55,191 nucleotides of DNA, from the NCBI GenBank assembly GCA_030594645.1, contig JAUVEU010000012.1:1-55191 (forward strand), written 5' to 3'. The notes beneath the pieces are model-generated. The model ran no database searches and was not told the origin of the DNA. It saw only the letters and a list, made by a program, of their open reading frames with translations. The stretch comes from Candidatus Aegiribacteria sp. GTDB taxonomy: Bacteria; Fermentibacterota; Fermentibacteria; Fermentibacterales; JCC-6. Within the stretch, counting starts at the first letter, position 1; the number at the start of each line of letters is the position of its first letter. Both the position numbers and the translations under genes were made by a program. Below, one piece after another: positions 25,472 to 34,798 of the stretch.

Positions 25472-28400
25472 GCATACTCACTGCCGCAGTTATGCTTGTT
25501 GCATCCATGACAATGGAATTCGAAAGTGATGGTTCGAGTTTCGTAGAGCTGAATGATTCACTCTGGATCGAGCCTGGATCCATTATTGCCATAGTGGATG
25601 GAGATACACTTCTCGCCTCTTCAGGTGTATCAGGTCTTCGCACTGGAATTCTGTTGAATCCATCCCCTGAACCTTTCGATACGGTTTTCCTGGAATTCGA
25701 TCTGATGTCCCTTGATATTCCTTCTTCGATCAGACTTGATATTGAATCCGCTGAGAACAGGATTGTTCATCTACTTTCTGACCACCGCGGGTTTAACCCC
25801 GTTCAGGAGCATGGTCTTTACATATCGGGTTCCAAGAGAATCGGATTTTCCGTAGGTGACGGGGGAGGGCTGGACCAGGGAACCAGAATCACTGTTGAGG
25901 GAACTGCTGCGCCTGGAATCACCGTATCCGGAAGTATTACTGATCGCAATTTGTCCACCGGTCCGAATTCCTCCGAACTGGTCTCGCAGCTTGACCGGAT
26001 TTTCTTTCTGGTTGATGGCGGCTCCTGGAGAGCCCGTCTGGGTGATATGGACTGGGTAAGCGGAAATGAGCCGACAGGTCCGCTTGTATGGAGCCGCGAA
26101 ATCAGCGGAGTTGACCTGGAAGGGAGTATTTCTTCGCAGCTGCTGGCTTCCGCAGGATACGGTACTTCCGGTGATACAAGGCAAAGAACCGTGTTCTTCA
26201 CTGAAGAGGGGATTCAGGGACCATATGATGTAACTTCGGGATGGGAGATCGTCTCCGGCAGCGAGAAGGTCTGGCTGGATGGCGAAACCATGGTGCGCGG
26301 CGCAACGTCTGATTATGAAATGGAATACACCGCGGGATTGATTACTTTTACTTCAAACAGGCTTATACGAAATGATCAGAGAGTCGAAATAACATTTTCT
26401 CAGCGAGGTGACGGCTTTCGAAAGGATCTTGTCACCGCATCAGTGTTTCATTCAGCAGGAGGGCTGGAAGTTGGATTCAAAGGGTTTTTCGTTGAAGATG
26501 ACAAAAAATCTCCCCTTGGATTCATTCTGACAGATGAAGCTGAGAATGTTCTCAGCAATGCAGGAGAAGACCCTTCTGAAGCATGGATTGATGGTGCGAC
26601 TGATGTTGGAGAGGGAAACGGGAATTACAGTAAGGACAGCCTCGAACACTACGTTTTCGAAGGCCCGGGGCAGGGAAACTGGGATGTAATATTCAATCGT
26701 CCTCCGTCAGGGTCGGGTGATTACATATATGATTCTTCACTGGGAGGATATCTCTGGTTCGGGGAGGGAAGCGGAACCCATCTTCCACAGCAGTACATCC
26801 AGATTCCTGGCGGTTACAGAACCGGCGGTATCATCGTTAAATACAGCTCCGATGCTCTCAATGGCGAACTGGAAACAGCTGTATCAGGGAGAACGGGAAA
26901 CCTGTTCAATTCAGATGCCACTACGAGAGAGGGAACCTGTATTCGGGGTAACATGTCATTTGATTTCTGGGAGAATGGTCCCGGTCTGGGCTTAAGAGGC
27001 ACTCTGGTAACATCCGGTTACGAACCTCCTGATGAGCTTGAGGCTGACAGCTCCATCTCCGCGTGGTCTCTGCCTCCTGATTACAAGGGAAAGGATAACA
27101 TTGCCGAGGTCAGCATAGGGGGAGAAGGGCTTCTTGTAACCGCATCCGGAAGATTCATGGAGGAAGGGGGCATACTGGAGCGATATCGCGCTTCATCAAA
27201 CCTTGATCCTTCCGACATTGCCGTGTTTATCAGCGGCGTATACCTGAAGCGGAACGATACGGATCATATAAGACCTGGAGAATCATCCGGTCTATCAATA
27301 TCAGCCATACCGCTGTCCGGTACTCTGAAACCCTTCGGAGGGTTGAGCGGCACAGAGGAATCCTGGAGTGACAGCCTGTCCGGAAGCGTAAAGAGCGGAT
27401 ATGTCGGTCTGTCTCTTGAAAAGGGGTTGGGCAAAGCACTGGTTCGATTTGAACTTCAGGATGATTCCCGTTCGGGTGGACCGCTGTCAGCCCCTTTCAA
27501 TGTCTGGAGAGCGAGACTGGAAGGATCCGGTATGAGCGGTGTTCTCCGGTACGGAGGAAGTATTGAGCATTCTTCAACATCATATGATATGGGTGGAGAA
27601 CTCCATGCTGACGCCATCACTGCATCACTCAGAGGTACTTTCGAATCTGTCTGGGTAGAATGCATCTACAATGGATCCGGAACGATAAGCAGATCACTTG
27701 ATGTGATATATCTGTGGGCAGGTGAAGGTGAGGGAAACTACAGCTATGACTCTGAGACAGGTCAGTATTATCCTGATCCTGATGGAGATTACAATATAAG
27801 TTACCAGCCTGGAGGCGCCGGTGATGCGATAACATCCGCTTCTCTTGAAACGACCGTATCGACCACGGGGATATCGTCCGGACTGAACAGTGTTCTCAGG
27901 CTTTCTTCCAGCAGTGATGATGATCGTTTGAAAACGCTTTCTCTCATCGGCGCGTTCGATACTGAGGAAGAGGGAGGATACAGCATTGATCTTTCACCCT
28001 GGTTCCGGTGGGAAACCGGGCTCCTCAGAAGATTCACTGTTACGGGCAAACTGAGAAATGAGCGAATTTCCTACAGTGGATCAGGGCTGAGGGTGGAAAG
28101 AAGCTGGTCCATTGAAGCAGCACCTGTGCTGAACCCCGCGAGGATTCTGGTAATCGAATGTTCCGCTAAACTCTGGAGAAAAGAGGAAGAACTCTATTCC
28201 CCGAGAGACACCCGCGGTTTGCGGATTTCTGTCGATCCATCCGTTGAGCTTTCTCCGGGAGTGGAGCCTGGTTTTCTGGCTGCTTTAGAGATCCGGGAGG
28301 AAATCATTTCAAATCTCCGCAGCAATATGTTTGAAGCCGGGCCTCACTTCTCAATGGCGGGTGGAGGATGGACAGCTTACGCGATGGCTACCGCGGGATA

Positions 28401-28593
28401 TATCCCAGGAGACGATGATCTTCCCGTATGGTTTTTTGACGGCAATGATTCCGGACTTTCCTGGCGAACATCCGCCAGAGTAGGTAAAAGCATATCATCA
28501 GGGTTTGACATCAGAGTCTACTATTGGGGAAGAAAACCGTCCGGCAGTAACTGGATTCAGAGAGCCGGACTGGAAGGAACGGTGAATTTCTAG
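25468..28593 (+). CDS. large beta-rich outer-membrane protein, unknown
   Basis: 1041-residue protein, probably outer-membrane. The N-terminus is short and hydrophobic (ILTAAVMLVASMTM). Around residues 250-310 is a module with SGSEKVWLDGETMVRGATSDYEMEYTAGLITFT, a PGSEKVxLDG...DYxIDYxxGxIxFT motif I associate with large envelope proteins of FCB-type bacteria. From about 430 on, alternating hydrophobic/polar Gly- and Ser-rich strands dominate, and the last residue is Phe (LEGTVNF), as in outer-membrane barrels. It sits between a secreted propeller and an Omp85 gene with 4-bp and zero-gap junctions. A T9SS translocon component or a barrel assembled by the adjacent Omp85 are possibilities; no direct match to SprA is claimed. 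Confidence 0.6.
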   Translation: MSILTAAVMLVASMTMEFESDGSSFVELNDSLWIEPGSIIAIVDGDTLLASSGVSGLRTGILLNPSPEPFDTVFLEFDLMSLDIPSSIRLDIESAENRIVHLLSDHRGFNPVQEHGLYISGSKRIGFSVGDGGGLDQGTRITVEGTAAPGITVSGSITDRNLSTGPNSSELVSQLDRIFFLVDGGSWRARLGDMDWVSGNEPTGPLVWSREISGVDLEGSISSQLLASAGYGTSGDTRQRTVFFTEEGIQGPYDVTSGWEIVSGSEKVWLDGETMVRGATSDYEMEYTAGLITFTSNRLIRNDQRVEITFSQRGDGFRKDLVTASVFHSAGGLEVGFKGFFVEDDKKSPLGFILTDEAENVLSNAGEDPSEAWIDGATDVGEGNGNYSKDSLEHYVFEGPGQGNWDVIFNRPPSGSGDYIYDSSLGGYLWFGEGSGTHLPQQYIQIPGGYRTGGIIVKYSSDALNGELETAVSGRTGNLFNSDATTREGTCIRGNMSFDFWENGPGLGLRGTLVTSGYEPPDELEADSSISAWSLPPDYKGKDNIAEVSIGGEGLLVTASGRFMEEGGILERYRASSNLDPSDIAVFISGVYLKRNDTDHIRPGESSGLSISAIPLSGTLKPFGGLSGTEESWSDSLSGSVKSGYVGLSLEKGLGKALVRFELQDDSRSGGPLSAPFNVWRARLEGSGMSGVLRYGGSIEHSSTSYDMGGELHADAITASLRGTFESVWVECIYNGSGTISRSLDVIYLWAGEGEGNYSYDSETGQYYPDPDGDYNISYQPGGAGDAITSASLETTVSTTGISSGLNSVLRLSSSSDDDRLKTLSLIGAFDTEEEGGYSIDLSPWFRWETGLLRRFTVTGKLRNERISYSGSGLRVERSWSIEAAPVLNPARILVIECSAKLWRKEEELYSPRDTRGLRISVDPSVELSPGVEPGFLAALEIREEIISNLRSNMFEAGPHFSMAGGGWTAYAMATAGYIPGDDDLPVWFFDGNDSGLSWRTSARVGKSISSGFDIRVYYWGRKPSGSNWIQRAGLEGTVNF

Positions 28594-29952
28594 ATGTTCT
28601 CTCTGCTTCTGATTCTGATAATGGCTGAATCAGGCGATGCTCTTCCTGTCTCAGTCGACTTCAGAGGCAGTCCTCCCATTCCGGACATATCAGAACTTGA
28701 TATAGATACGGTCCTTGCGTCAGATTCATCCATAGCGGTTCTGCAGGAGAGAATTCTGCAATGGTATCTTGAAGAAGGTTATCCGTTCGCCGGTGCCGGA
28801 TTCTTTTTTCCATCAGCAGACACACTTGCAGTTAATCTGGTTCCGGGAAGGCATGCCTCTCTCGAGGAGGTTCGGATAGAAGGCGCCTCCGGAACTCGTC
28901 CTGAAGTTTTCACAAGACTGCTCAGTATGAAGCCTGGAGATATCTATGACAGAGAAGCGGTGGTTTCATGGATCAGGAGACTGGAACAATTGAAATTTAT
29001 TGATCAGACAGGGACAACAGAACTGTTTCTTGGAGAACTGGGAAACCTTGTCCTGATCCAGAATCTTCTGGAAGGGAGCTCCGGACACTTTGCCGCCGCT
29101 ATGGGGTGGAATGGAGAAGATCTTGAAGGGGGAGGTGAGGTTCTGCTCCTGAATCTGGCGGGTACCGCAAGAGAACTCGAAATATCAGCCCGGACCACCG
29201 GCTGGGGAGGATTGAACGCTCATCTCAGATACAGAGAACCCTGGCTGTTCGGCATACCGCTTTCACTTGAACTTGAAGCAGCGCAGGACACTCCTGAAAG
29301 CTCATGGGTTAACAGGGAGGCCAGTATTTCCTTCATCTGGGAAATGTACATGATGGAAGCAAAGGGAGGAGCTGGCATCTGGAGAGGATATCCTCCTGAT
29401 GGTTCCAGGCAGGAATACGATTACGGTCTTGCGGGAATCTTATACCGTGCAGGCCGGAGAGTACCTCAGGGGTGGCATGGGATTAACCTTCAAATTGAAG
29501 GCAGAGCCGGAAACAGAACCGGTCAGGATACTTCCGGTGTTCTAGCAATGGCTGAAGCTGAAATCAGGGGAGACCTGTTCAGAGGATTCATGGGATTTGG
29601 CGGAGAAATCCTTTCAGGTGGAGTAATGCAGGGGGACTGGTTCGAGGGTCTGCTTCGACAGCTTGGCGGTCAGGAGACTCTGCGCGGTTATCCTGATAAT
29701 GCTTTCAGAGCTGTCAGATATATCGTTGCCAGACCCGAATTATCCATTGGTGAGACAGAAACCAGAATGTACCTTTTCTGTGACATGGCGGCAATTGAAA
29801 CCCCGGACGAGGTAATGAGATATCCGGCCGGATGCGGAGCGGGTATGCGAGGGACAAGCGGGATCTTCTTCGCTGACGCTGCCGCGGGTTTTCCGATTAA
29901 GGAAGGCCTTGGAAGTGCAAGGCTGTATTTACGTATAATGGCTTCTCTATGA
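28594..29952 (+). CDS. Omp85 (BamA/TamA-like) outer-membrane protein
   Basis: 452-residue Omp85-family protein. The N-terminal signal is short; a periplasmic POTRA-like domain (about 85-150: ASLEEVRIEGASGTRPEVFTRLLSMKPGDIYDREAVVSWIRRLEQLKFID) precedes the barrel. The LGGQETLRGYPDNAFRA segment (about 355-371) is the family's RGY loop motif that plugs into the barrel, and YLRIMASL is the closing strand. It has only one or two POTRAs, so it is shorter than BamA and closer to TamA/TpsB-like insertases or small Omp85s. It starts with no gap after the large OMP gene. Its last 92 bp are duplicated at 37750-37841. Confidence 0.82.
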   Translation: MFSLLLILIMAESGDALPVSVDFRGSPPIPDISELDIDTVLASDSSIAVLQERILQWYLEEGYPFAGAGFFFPSADTLAVNLVPGRHASLEEVRIEGASGTRPEVFTRLLSMKPGDIYDREAVVSWIRRLEQLKFIDQTGTTELFLGELGNLVLIQNLLEGSSGHFAAAMGWNGEDLEGGGEVLLLNLAGTARELEISARTTGWGGLNAHLRYREPWLFGIPLSLELEAAQDTPESSWVNREASISFIWEMYMMEAKGGAGIWRGYPPDGSRQEYDYGLAGILYRAGRRVPQGWHGINLQIEGRAGNRTGQDTSGVLAMAEAEIRGDLFRGFMGFGGEILSGGVMQGDWFEGLLRQLGGQETLRGYPDNAFRAVRYIVARPELSIGETETRMYLFCDMAAIETPDEVMRYPAGCGAGMRGTSGIFFADAAAGFPIKEGLGSARLYLRIMASL

Positions 29953-29987
29953 CGCCCTTCAACGGTACTGAAACCTGGTCCTGGCAC
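29951..29987 (+). pseudogene. fragment of the small secreted-protein family (TPFNG...TWSWH)
   Basis: The 37 bases that begin within the Omp85 stop codon match 38398-38434, inside the gene at 37964, at 33 of 37 positions. In that frame they encode TPFNGTETWSWH, against TPFNGVETWSWH in the intact protein. The similarity stops at 29987 and no start exists, so this is a remnant of a third paralogue fused directly to the Omp85 3' end. Confidence 0.65.
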
Positions 29988-30024
29988 GGGGGGGAGTATT
30001 ATCTGAGTTGGAACCCCTTTGCGT

Positions 30025-31341
30025 TCACCCCGGACCGCTGTACCCGAGCACACTGACAGTACTTGATATACTGTTCGTAAAGTACACCTGTTCCCCGGAA
30101 GGTACTGAACAGATCCCGTTGGGCCGGATATCCGTGGGTATGTAACCCACTGCAGTTCCGCTTGAAAGGTCCAGGAAATATATTCTGTCCTCCTGATAAC
30201 AGGATACGTATGCGATGCTCCCATTAGGAATTACCGATACATCGATTGGACCCATACCCACATCCGGGCTCGCCTCAACAGTTCCATTGAAGGTTCGAAT
30301 ATACAATACGCTATTTTCGGAATAATCACAGACGTAAACGTATTCACCTGTTATCGAGGAACATATTCCGACAGGCTCAGAAGCCACATTCAATGTTGAT
30401 ACGACTTCGTTGTCAGATACCCTTATAACCGTTACACTTCCTTCAAGCCGGTTTGTAAGGTAGATGTATTCACCGGAGGGAAGGCAGCAGATATCCCAGG
30501 GACCGTCTCCAACATCAATTACATCGATGACGGATAAAGATACAGCATCAAGGCACCATACCTCGTCGCTGCCGTAACAGCAGACGTAGACATACTCCTC
30601 ATCCGGGGTAATACACAATCCTACAGGGGAATTACCGACAGATACTGAATTCTCAACAGTATTGTCGGAAGTCCTGATTGCCTGTACCTCATCACCGCTG
30701 CCGCATGATACGAACACATGGTCAGAGGAGGAACAGACATCCATGGGACCGCCGCTGACCGGAACAGAGGTAAATATTGAATAATCGTAAGTATCCAGCA
30801 CGTAAACGCTGTTTCCGAAGTAGCATGCAACGTACACGTAATTCCCTGAAGGCAGGCAGCAGATGCCTCCCGGACCCGATCCCACATCTACAGTCTTAAT
30901 AAGGTAGTCCGGACCTCCGAATGTGTTCTGCGAAGGGATATCTATCGACACCTCGTTGCTCCATGAAACAAGGGTATCCTGGTCAGATGTTCTGACAGCA
31001 TAGTAGAACCAGGTGTCCCACGAGGTATGGGTGTCTGTGTATGCAGTATCTGAAGGGTCAAAAATAATGTGAATGATCTCCGCTGAATCGGGAAACGATT
31101 CAATATCGGGTGTATATGATCTGTAGAGCGTATACTTCCAGAAGGAACTGTCCGGGCACACGGTCCACATAAGTTGAATATCGTTGCTTGTGCCCTTGGA
31201 TGTATCAGGGGGGAACCAATCACCTGTGAACACAGCGGCAAGAACCGATGGTGTGGGATAATCAGGACCAACAGGTCCGGTTGGACTGTCCCCGCAGGAG
31301 AGAATCAACAACACAATTACAATCGATACATAACATTTCAT
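30025..31341 (-). CDS. YVTN beta-propeller lipoprotein
   Basis: Surface or periplasmic lipoprotein of 438 residues. Start at ATG 31341: lipobox LLILSC, then the low-complexity linker GDSPTGPVGPDYPTP. About 35-145 is a fibronectin-like domain (DIQLMWTVCPDSSFWKYTLYRS...SWDTWFYYAVRTSD). From about 150 onward come roughly seven 42-residue YVTN/lactonase-type repeats with GPWDICCLPSGEYIYLTN-like units, consistent with a seven-bladed propeller. The repeats are unusually rich in Cys (GGICCLPSG, YVYVCCYGSD). Function unknown; such proteins often bind ligands or surface partners. It lies in the accessory block and is convergent with the Omp85 cluster. Confidence 0.75.
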   Translation of the reverse strand: MKCYVSIVIVLLILSCGDSPTGPVGPDYPTPSVLAAVFTGDWFPPDTSKGTSNDIQLMWTVCPDSSFWKYTLYRSYTPDIESFPDSAEIIHIIFDPSDTAYTDTHTSWDTWFYYAVRTSDQDTLVSWSNEVSIDIPSQNTFGGPDYLIKTVDVGSGPGGICCLPSGNYVYVACYFGNSVYVLDTYDYSIFTSVPVSGGPMDVCSSSDHVFVSCGSGDEVQAIRTSDNTVENSVSVGNSPVGLCITPDEEYVYVCCYGSDEVWCLDAVSLSVIDVIDVGDGPWDICCLPSGEYIYLTNRLEGSVTVIRVSDNEVVSTLNVASEPVGICSSITGEYVYVCDYSENSVLYIRTFNGTVEASPDVGMGPIDVSVIPNGSIAYVSCYQEDRIYFLDLSSGTAVGYIPTDIRPNGICSVPSGEQVYFTNSISSTVSVLGYSGPG

Positions 31342-31351
31342 GATCACTATC

Positions 31352-32965
31352 CTATCTGACAACTATACATCTCCTGGAAGCGGCATGTTCACCTGCTACC
31401 AGCCTTATCAGGTACATGCCTGAGAAGAGACCGGAACCATCGAAGTATTCAGAGTACATACCTGCGTGAACAACCTCATCAACAAGGGTTTCAATCAGTC
31501 TTCCCGAAAGATCGAATACTGAAAGATTTACTTGTGAAGACTCATCAAGCTGATAACACACAGTGCAGGATGAACTGAATGGATTGGGGAAGGATTTTAG
31601 CACAAGCATCGTTTCAGGTGTAAAGGATTCTTCTTCAACCGTAAGCCAGTAATTGACTCCTCCTCCTCCGAAGGCTCCCATATCGTTACGAGTAGTTCCC
31701 ATTGCTGGCCAGAGGGCATAACCAGGATTGAAGGGATCCTCGGGATCGTTGTATTCCCAGTCGGGATTACCTGCATCTATGCACGGAGAACCCAAGGAGA
31801 GGTGATAATCACCAAGCGGCCCAGTTTCAAACTGAGGATCGATATCGATGTTGCCAGGACCCCAGATTAAGGTTGATGTAGGATCAATCCAAATTGAATC
31901 GATACCACCACCTATATTTGAATAACTAATTGTAGTATAAGTATCGTAAATAAGTATGTTTGGAACAGTACCATTCGGGGCCTGATTACCCCAGATGATA
32001 TTATTGGTTACAAAAGCCGTATCACAATTAACTATTCTTAACCCACCAGTTCCATAAGGATCACTTATTGCTGTATTCATGCATACTGTGTTGTTTTCCA
32101 TAAGAAGATAGTTACCATAACAAGCAATTCCTCCGCCAATTCCTGCTTGATTTTCAACTATAATGTTTCCGATGAGTGTCACATTACCGCTAATGGCTAC
32201 TCCACCTCCGCGCCCACCCTCGTTGCCTGAGATATAATTACTGTAGAGCAGGACACTCGGACTATATATCCCTATGCCACCAGCACCTTGGCCTAAACCT
32301 ACGTTGTTAATGATTGTGTTGTTGATGATTTCTGCATTTGAATGAGTAATGCTCATTCCACCAGTAATTTGCGCTTCATTATTGCTGATTGTGCAGTCGA
32401 TTATTCTTAATGGTTGACCATTGATACTGTTGCCACCAACCCTGATTCCTCCACCGCTTCCATGAGCATAACTATTAATAATGGTATTCTCAGTCAGGCA
32501 GGAGGAGGAGTTCATGATATATATTCCTCCTCCGAATTCAGATACTTCACAGTTACTGATCACATTATTCCTGATTGTCGGAGAGGAGTTGGTTATGTAG
32601 ATACCACCACCATTAGCAACAGGATCCCTGCCTTCATGCGAAGTACCGTCGAAATTCATATTAGTTATACTGAAGCCCTCGAGTACGGCGGTGCTGTCCT
32701 CTCCACCTGTGATCGATACGCAGTGGAATGAGGAGAATGGTGACTCGATGAAGGTGTTGTTGGCGCTGCCGCTGCTTCTGAGAACTATGTTCTTCCCCTG
32801 GAAACTGAAGCCGCCACAATACTGTCCCGGGGATACCAGTACTGTATCACCGTCCTGCGCAGCGCTGATAGCATCGTGAATCGAAGGGTATTCAGAGGGA
32901 ACAAGGAAAGTATCCGCAGTAAGTAAGGCGCAAAAGGCAATCAGAAGAAATACTGAATACTTCAT
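31352..32965 (-). CDS. secreted right-handed beta-helix protein with T9SS sorting domain (copy 1)
   Basis: 537-residue exported protein. Signal peptide MKYSVFLLIAFCALLTADT, then LVPSEYPSIHDAISAAQDGDTVLVSPGQY, typical at the start of pectate-lyase-like/DUF1565 right-handed beta helices. About 60-350 consist of parallel-helix repeats (GGGIYITNSSPTIRNNVISNC, GGGIAIS... and similar). The C-terminus (about 450-537) is a T9SS sorting domain (LVLKSFPNPFSSSCTVCYQ, LSVFDLSGRLIETLVDE, GMYLIRLVAGEHAASRRCIVVR). It is a tandem paralogue of the gene at 33070, and even the upstream 50 bp is shared. Possible adhesin or polysaccharide-active protein; no catalytic residues are assignable. It ends 11 bp upstream of the lipoprotein start. 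Confidence 0.85.
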   Translation of the reverse strand: MKYSVFLLIAFCALLTADTFLVPSEYPSIHDAISAAQDGDTVLVSPGQYCGGFSFQGKNIVLRSSGSANNTFIESPFSSFHCVSITGGEDSTAVLEGFSITNMNFDGTSHEGRDPVANGGGIYITNSSPTIRNNVISNCEVSEFGGGIYIMNSSSCLTENTIINSYAHGSGGGIRVGGNSINGQPLRIIDCTISNNEAQITGGMSITHSNAEIINNTIINNVGLGQGAGGIGIYSPSVLLYSNYISGNEGGRGGGVAISGNVTLIGNIIVENQAGIGGGIACYGNYLLMENNTVCMNTAISDPYGTGGLRIVNCDTAFVTNNIIWGNQAPNGTVPNILIYDTYTTISYSNIGGGIDSIWIDPTSTLIWGPGNIDIDPQFETGPLGDYHLSLGSPCIDAGNPDWEYNDPEDPFNPGYALWPAMGTTRNDMGAFGGGGVNYWLTVEEESFTPETMLVLKSFPNPFSSSCTVCYQLDESSQVNLSVFDLSGRLIETLVDEVVHAGMYSEYFDGSGLFSGMYLIRLVAGEHAASRRCIVVR

Positions 32966-32994
32966 GATCAGTATACACTCCGTTCATATACTGA

Positions 32995-33010
32995 ATGTAA
33001 CTATTTACAT
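32995..33010 (-). promoter_or_regulatory. palindrome ATGTAA-N4-TTACAT upstream of beta-helix gene 1
   Basis: Perfect 6-4-6 inverted repeat about 30 bp upstream of the start at 32965. The same palindrome lies at the equivalent place before the second copy (34719-34734) although the central four bases differ (CTAT versus CTGT). Conserved arms with a variable centre suggest a regulator site. Confidence 0.5.
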
Positions 33011-33069
33011 TGCCCTGGGCAATTCTGTACTGTCTTGAGCCTATTTGAGATCAGGTTGACTTTTAGTGA

Positions 33070-34689
33070 CTAATCATCTCTGACAATGATACATCTCCTG
33101 GAAGCAGTGTGTTCACCTGCTACCAGCCTTATCAGGTACATGCCTGAACAGAGACCGGAACCATCGAAGTATTCAGAGTACATACCTGCGGGAACAACAT
33201 TATCAACAAGAGTCTCAACGAGTCGACCGGAGAGATCAAACACCGAAAGAACGACTTGTGAAGCCTCAGTTATCTGATAACACACAGTGCATGATGCGCT
33301 GAATGGATTAGGGAAGGATTTCAATACCAGCCCTGATTCAGGTGAAGAGGATTCTTCCTCTTCAACAGTAAGCCAGTAATATACCCCTCCACCCCCGAAG
33401 GCTCCCATGTCATTGCGGGTTGTTCCCATCGCTGGCCATAGGGCATAACCGGGATTGAATGGATCCTCGGGATCGTTGTATTCCCATGCGGGATTACCTG
33501 CATCTATGCAGGGAGAGATGTACGAGAGATGATAATTACCAAGAGGCCCCGTCTCAAACTGAGGATCGATATCGATATTGCCGGGTCCCCAATAAAGGGT
33601 GGCAAGAGGATCTATTCGAATCGAATCTTGTCCATACTGGATATCACAGTAACTGATATAGGTTGAGCTTTCGTTTATTGCTGCTGGTAAGCCGATTTGT
33701 GAGCCTTTCGCTCCAGTATTATTCCAGAATATTGTATTGTATATGGATATTGAATCCTTTGCAGAACAGAGTCCACCTCCCCAGCCTTCAGTAGGATTTG
33801 CTTCATTAAAGGCAATAGTATTATTCTCTATACATATGATGCTTCCGGAAGCTTCATAAATACCACCACCGTGACCAGCGGTATTCTCAACAATAAGATT
33901 TCCGATGAGTGTTGGTATACCGCTTCCTATGAAAACTCCTCCTCCGTTCCCGCCATCATTTCCGGAAATGTAATTACCGCATAGTAGTACATTTGTACTA
34001 ACTATTCCGATACCACCACCATGATGATAAGAATAATTATCGCTGATATTATTGTTGATAACCACTGCTGTATCGCCCCAGATATAAAGTCCACCACCAT
34101 ACTGAGCTTCATTGTTCGTAATTGTGCAGTCAATGATACATGGAGGGTCATTTCCATCAGAGCTTCCTATAAAGAACCCTCCACCATATTTCCATGCATC
34201 ATTATTGTAGACAGTACAGTCTGTCATGAACATGGATGAATTCTCTAAGTATATTCCTGCTCCGGCTCCGGCAAGGCAGTCCTTGATGATATTGTTCCGA
34301 ATTGTTGGAGAAGAGTTAGTGATGTAAATGCCACCGCCTTGATCGACAATTTCTTGTTTTCCCGATGCTGCTCCATCGGAGATCTGGTTCCTTAATGTAA
34401 AGCCCTGCAGTACAGCGGTGCTGTCCTCACCTCCTGTGAACATCACGCAGTGGAAGTCCATGAAGGTTCGAATGAGAGTGTTCCCAGGGCCGCCTGCACT
34501 CATTACAACGATGTTCTTCCCCTGGAAGCTTATGGGTCCTCCGTATTCACCGGGGGACACAAGCACTGTATCACCGTCCTGTGAAGCACTGATAGCACTC
34601 TGAATGGAAGGGTATTCAGAGGGAACGAGGAGAGTGTCTGCGGGAAGTAAGGCACAAAAGCCAATCAGAAGTAACACTGAATTCTTCAT
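33070..34689 (-). CDS. secreted right-handed beta-helix protein with T9SS sorting domain (copy 2)
   Basis: 539-residue paralogue of the 31352 gene. Start at ATG 34689 gives the signal peptide MKNSVLLLIGFCALLPADT; an upstream in-frame ATG at 34707 adds only six residues. It has the same layout: LVPSEYPSIQSAISASQDGDTVLVSPGEY, a beta-helix core with GGGIYITNSSPTIRNNI, GGGFFIGS and GGGLYIWG turns, then a near-identical segment of PQFETGPLGNYHLSY...EDPFNPGYALWPAMGTTRNDMGAFGGG before a T9SS sorting domain (LVLKSFPNPFSASCTVCYQ...GMYLIRLVAGEHTASRRC). The helix cores differ much more than the C-terminal thirds, consistent with diversification of the displayed part after tandem duplication. Confidence 0.85.
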   Translation of the reverse strand: MKNSVLLLIGFCALLPADTLLVPSEYPSIQSAISASQDGDTVLVSPGEYGGPISFQGKNIVVMSAGGPGNTLIRTFMDFHCVMFTGGEDSTAVLQGFTLRNQISDGAASGKQEIVDQGGGIYITNSSPTIRNNIIKDCLAGAGAGIYLENSSMFMTDCTVYNNDAWKYGGGFFIGSSDGNDPPCIIDCTITNNEAQYGGGLYIWGDTAVVINNNISDNYSYHHGGGIGIVSTNVLLCGNYISGNDGGNGGGVFIGSGIPTLIGNLIVENTAGHGGGIYEASGSIICIENNTIAFNEANPTEGWGGGLCSAKDSISIYNTIFWNNTGAKGSQIGLPAAINESSTYISYCDIQYGQDSIRIDPLATLYWGPGNIDIDPQFETGPLGNYHLSYISPCIDAGNPAWEYNDPEDPFNPGYALWPAMGTTRNDMGAFGGGGVYYWLTVEEEESSSPESGLVLKSFPNPFSASCTVCYQITEASQVVLSVFDLSGRLVETLVDNVVPAGMYSEYFDGSGLCSGMYLIRLVAGEHTASRRCIIVRDD

Positions 34690-34718
34690 GATCAGTATAC
34701 ACTCCATTCATATACTGA

Positions 34719-34734
34719 ATGTAACTGTTTACAT
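34719..34734 (-). promoter_or_regulatory. palindrome ATGTAA-N4-TTACAT upstream of beta-helix gene 2
   Basis: Same 6-4-6 inverted repeat and spacing from the start codon as at 32995-33010. The shared block runs from the start codon to about 34735. Confidence 0.5.
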
Positions 34735-34798
34735 TACGAATAACAATGTTGTATTCTTGATATAAAAAGAATATTGGTTAATTAGAAAGGTGTATAAA

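Noticed and set aside
32995-33010. ATGTAA-N4-TTACAT as an FNR or CRP site
   Set aside because: The half-sites do not match TTGAT-N4-ATCAA or TGTGA-N6-TCACA; the regulator is left unnamed.
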